Origin: GWC2-56-14 sp043731355 | Lineage (GTDB): Bacteria > Nitrospirota > UBA9217 | Assembly (NCBI GenBank): GCA_043731355.1 | Contig: JAYTJE010000179.1 | Coordinates: 1-14,238 of the forward strand | Direction: 5' to 3' | DNA: 14,238 nt | In this document: one piece after another, positions 13,502 to 14,238 of the stretch | Layout: every line of letters begins with the position of its first letter | How positions within the stretch are numbered: position 1 is the stretch's first letter | The notes under the pieces: model-generated | What the model saw: only the letters and a program-made list of their open reading frames with translations | Databases searched by the model: none | What the model was told of the DNA's origin: nothing | Made by a program: the position numbers and the translations under genes

Positions 13502-13554
13502 AACATGCGGGTCGTGTCCGACCGCTGAGAAGCGCTGCGGTACACCCGCGCGTT
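13502..13554. repeat. Long imperfect inverted repeat after mazF
   Basis: GCGGGT at 13507-13512 pairs with ACCCGC at 13544-13549, the stem continues with two pairs (13514-13515 with 13542-13543), and an inner stem ACCGC at 13521-13525 pairs with GCGGT at 13537-13541. AAC at 13502-13504 can pair with GTT at 13552-13554. No T tract follows, so it is not a standard terminator. The remaining bases to the rsmA promoter (13555-13725) show nothing else I can support apart from an isolated TTGACA at 13578-13583 without a fitting -10. Confidence 0.5.
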
Positions 13555-13725
13555 CATGTGCAAGTTACGATTCGTATTTGACAATAGTTTCGACAACCTG
13601 TAATTAAACAGTAGTAGGTGTACTAAAGAATATTCCGGTCATTCAGCACGTCCATCTACCGCTAGCATACAATGCGGTCCTTGATGCCCCATTTATATAG
13701 ACTCTTCAATCCCTAACAATATCTG

Positions 13726-13754
13726 TTCATAAAACATCGAATTAGTGCTACTAT
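13726..13754 (+). promoter_or_regulatory. Extended -10 promoter of rsmA
   Basis: TACTAT at 13749-13754 is preceded by TG at 13746-13747 with one base between (extended -10). TTCATA at 13726-13731 lies 17 bases upstream as a four-of-six -35. Predicted initiation near 13761 is about two bases before the rsmA ATG, so the message would be leaderless or nearly so. The 11-mer GTGCTACTATA here recurs exactly at 1864-1874. Confidence 0.6.
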
Positions 13755-13762
13755 ACGCAACC

Positions 13763-14238
13763 ATGATCGACAGCATCCGCGCAAAGAAATCCCTGGGCCA
13801 GAATTTTCTCAAAGACCCTCTCTATCTCTGCAAGATCGCTGACGCGGCACAGGTCTGTCCGGACGATCAGGTGCTTGAGATCGGACCGGGGCTCGGCCAT
13901 CTGACAGCAGTGCTTGCACAGCGGGCGCAATGCGTTCTCGCCCTCGAACTGGACACACGGCTGATCCCGGTGCTGGAGCGCCAGTTTTCTGACCAAAAGC
14001 ATATAACGATCATCCACGCTGATGCGCTCGACTACCCCTATGGATCGCTGACCGGCAAATGGAAAGCGGTCGCGAACCTTCCCTACTATATCTCAACACC
14101 GATCATTCAGCTCCTCATCGATCACGCCGACAAATTCACAAGCCTTACGCTTCTGCTCCAGAAAGAAGTGGCCCGGCGGATCGCATCGCCGCCGGAAAGC
14201 AAGGAGTACGGCTTTCTCTCCGTCCTCGTCCAGCTGTC
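13763..14238 (+). CDS. rsmA: 16S rRNA dimethyladenosine transferase RsmA/KsgA (5' part, cut by window end)
   Basis: The first 158 residues are present; the frame runs off the window. The enzyme dimethylates two adjacent adenines in helix 45 of 16S rRNA during small-subunit assembly. Motifs seen: KKSLGQNFL at 8-16, SAM-binding motif I LEIGPGLGHLT at 38-48, an acidic residue in LALELD at 59-64, HADALDYP at 85-92, catalytic motif IV NLPYYIS at 105-111, and LLQKEVARRI at 131-140. The start ATG 13763 gives the expected short basic N-terminus before SLGQNFL; there is no Shine-Dalgarno, in line with the promoter lying immediately upstream. GC content returns to the core-genome level, marking the end of the accessory block. 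Confidence 0.94.
   Translation, partial: MIDSIRAKKSLGQNFLKDPLYLCKIADAAQVCPDDQVLEIGPGLGHLTAVLAQRAQCVLALELDTRLIPVLERQFSDQKHITIIHADALDYPYGSLTGKWKAVANLPYYISTPIIQLLIDHADKFTSLTLLLQKEVARRIASPPESKEYGFLSVLVQL

Noticed and set aside
13498..13560. Resemblance of the hairpin after mazF to an integron attC site (AAC and GTT at the outer ends)
   Set aside because: The outer 7-mers do not fit RYYYAAC and GTTRRRY and do not complement each other beyond AAC/GTT; no integrase or second site is present.
13264..13596. Minus-strand frame of 110 codons across the mazF end and the following gap
   Set aside because: Mostly antisense to mazF, no ribosome-binding site, no recognised family.
11760..13600. AAGTTAC followed by CGTA on both sides of the mrr/mazF block as insertion-site repeats
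   Set aside because: Only a short match near 11808 and 13563; too weak to call flanking repeats.
13578..13606. TTGACA at 13578-13583 as a promoter
   Set aside because: No acceptable -10 at 16-18 bases spacing and no gene begins in the next 150 bases except rsmA, which has its own promoter.
1..14238. CRISPR array, tRNA or rRNA genes, transposase or integrase
   Set aside because: No regularly spaced repeats, no cloverleaf or rRNA sequence recognised, and no translated frame with transposase or integrase motifs.

Overview
The window looks like a chromosomal segment of a GC-rich anaerobic Gram-negative bacterium, probably an uncultivated Nitrospirota or deltaproteobacterial lineage. This is inferred from a System II cytochrome c assembly locus with a short ResB-like protein, a TupABC oxyanion importer and sigma70-like promoters; no rRNA or other marker fixes the taxon. 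Core genes are GC-rich, and AT-richer accessory genes sit between them.

Layout: (1) 1-1862, core genes: the end of a CcsA-like protein, a ResB-like protein and mnmA. (2) 1886-3387, an accessory plus-strand unit with its own promoter and a strong terminator: an SDH/ClpP-type serine protease with a C-terminal zinc ribbon, then a 59-residue unknown protein. (3) 3408-6953, a minus-strand operon: an MmeI-like single-chain restriction-modification enzyme followed after 3 bases by a GIY-YIG nuclease carrying a RAMA-like modified-DNA reader domain. (4) 7035-9731, a probably self-regulated metal operon: a one-domain ModE-type repressor, apparently leaderless behind a near-consensus promoter with a ModE-like palindrome, then tupA, tupB and tupC. 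(5) 9804-11720, two peptide/nickel-type ABC permeases without ATPase or binding-protein partners in the window. (6) 11857-13491, a second accessory block: an Mrr-type type IV endonuclease and a ribbon-helix-helix antitoxin/MazF toxin pair, each with a near-consensus promoter. (7) 13763-14238, the start of rsmA.

Three separate proteins that cut or read DNA according to its modification state (MmeI-like, GIY-YIG-RAMA, Mrr) lie in 14 kb, with a toxin-antitoxin pair and a protease unit, so the segment behaves like a small defence neighbourhood built into housekeeping and transport genes. The best candidates for something undescribed are the MmeI-like/GIY-YIG-RAMA pair and the zinc-ribbon protease with its small partner. 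Both are hypotheses from gene order and motifs; no function is proven by the sequence alone.
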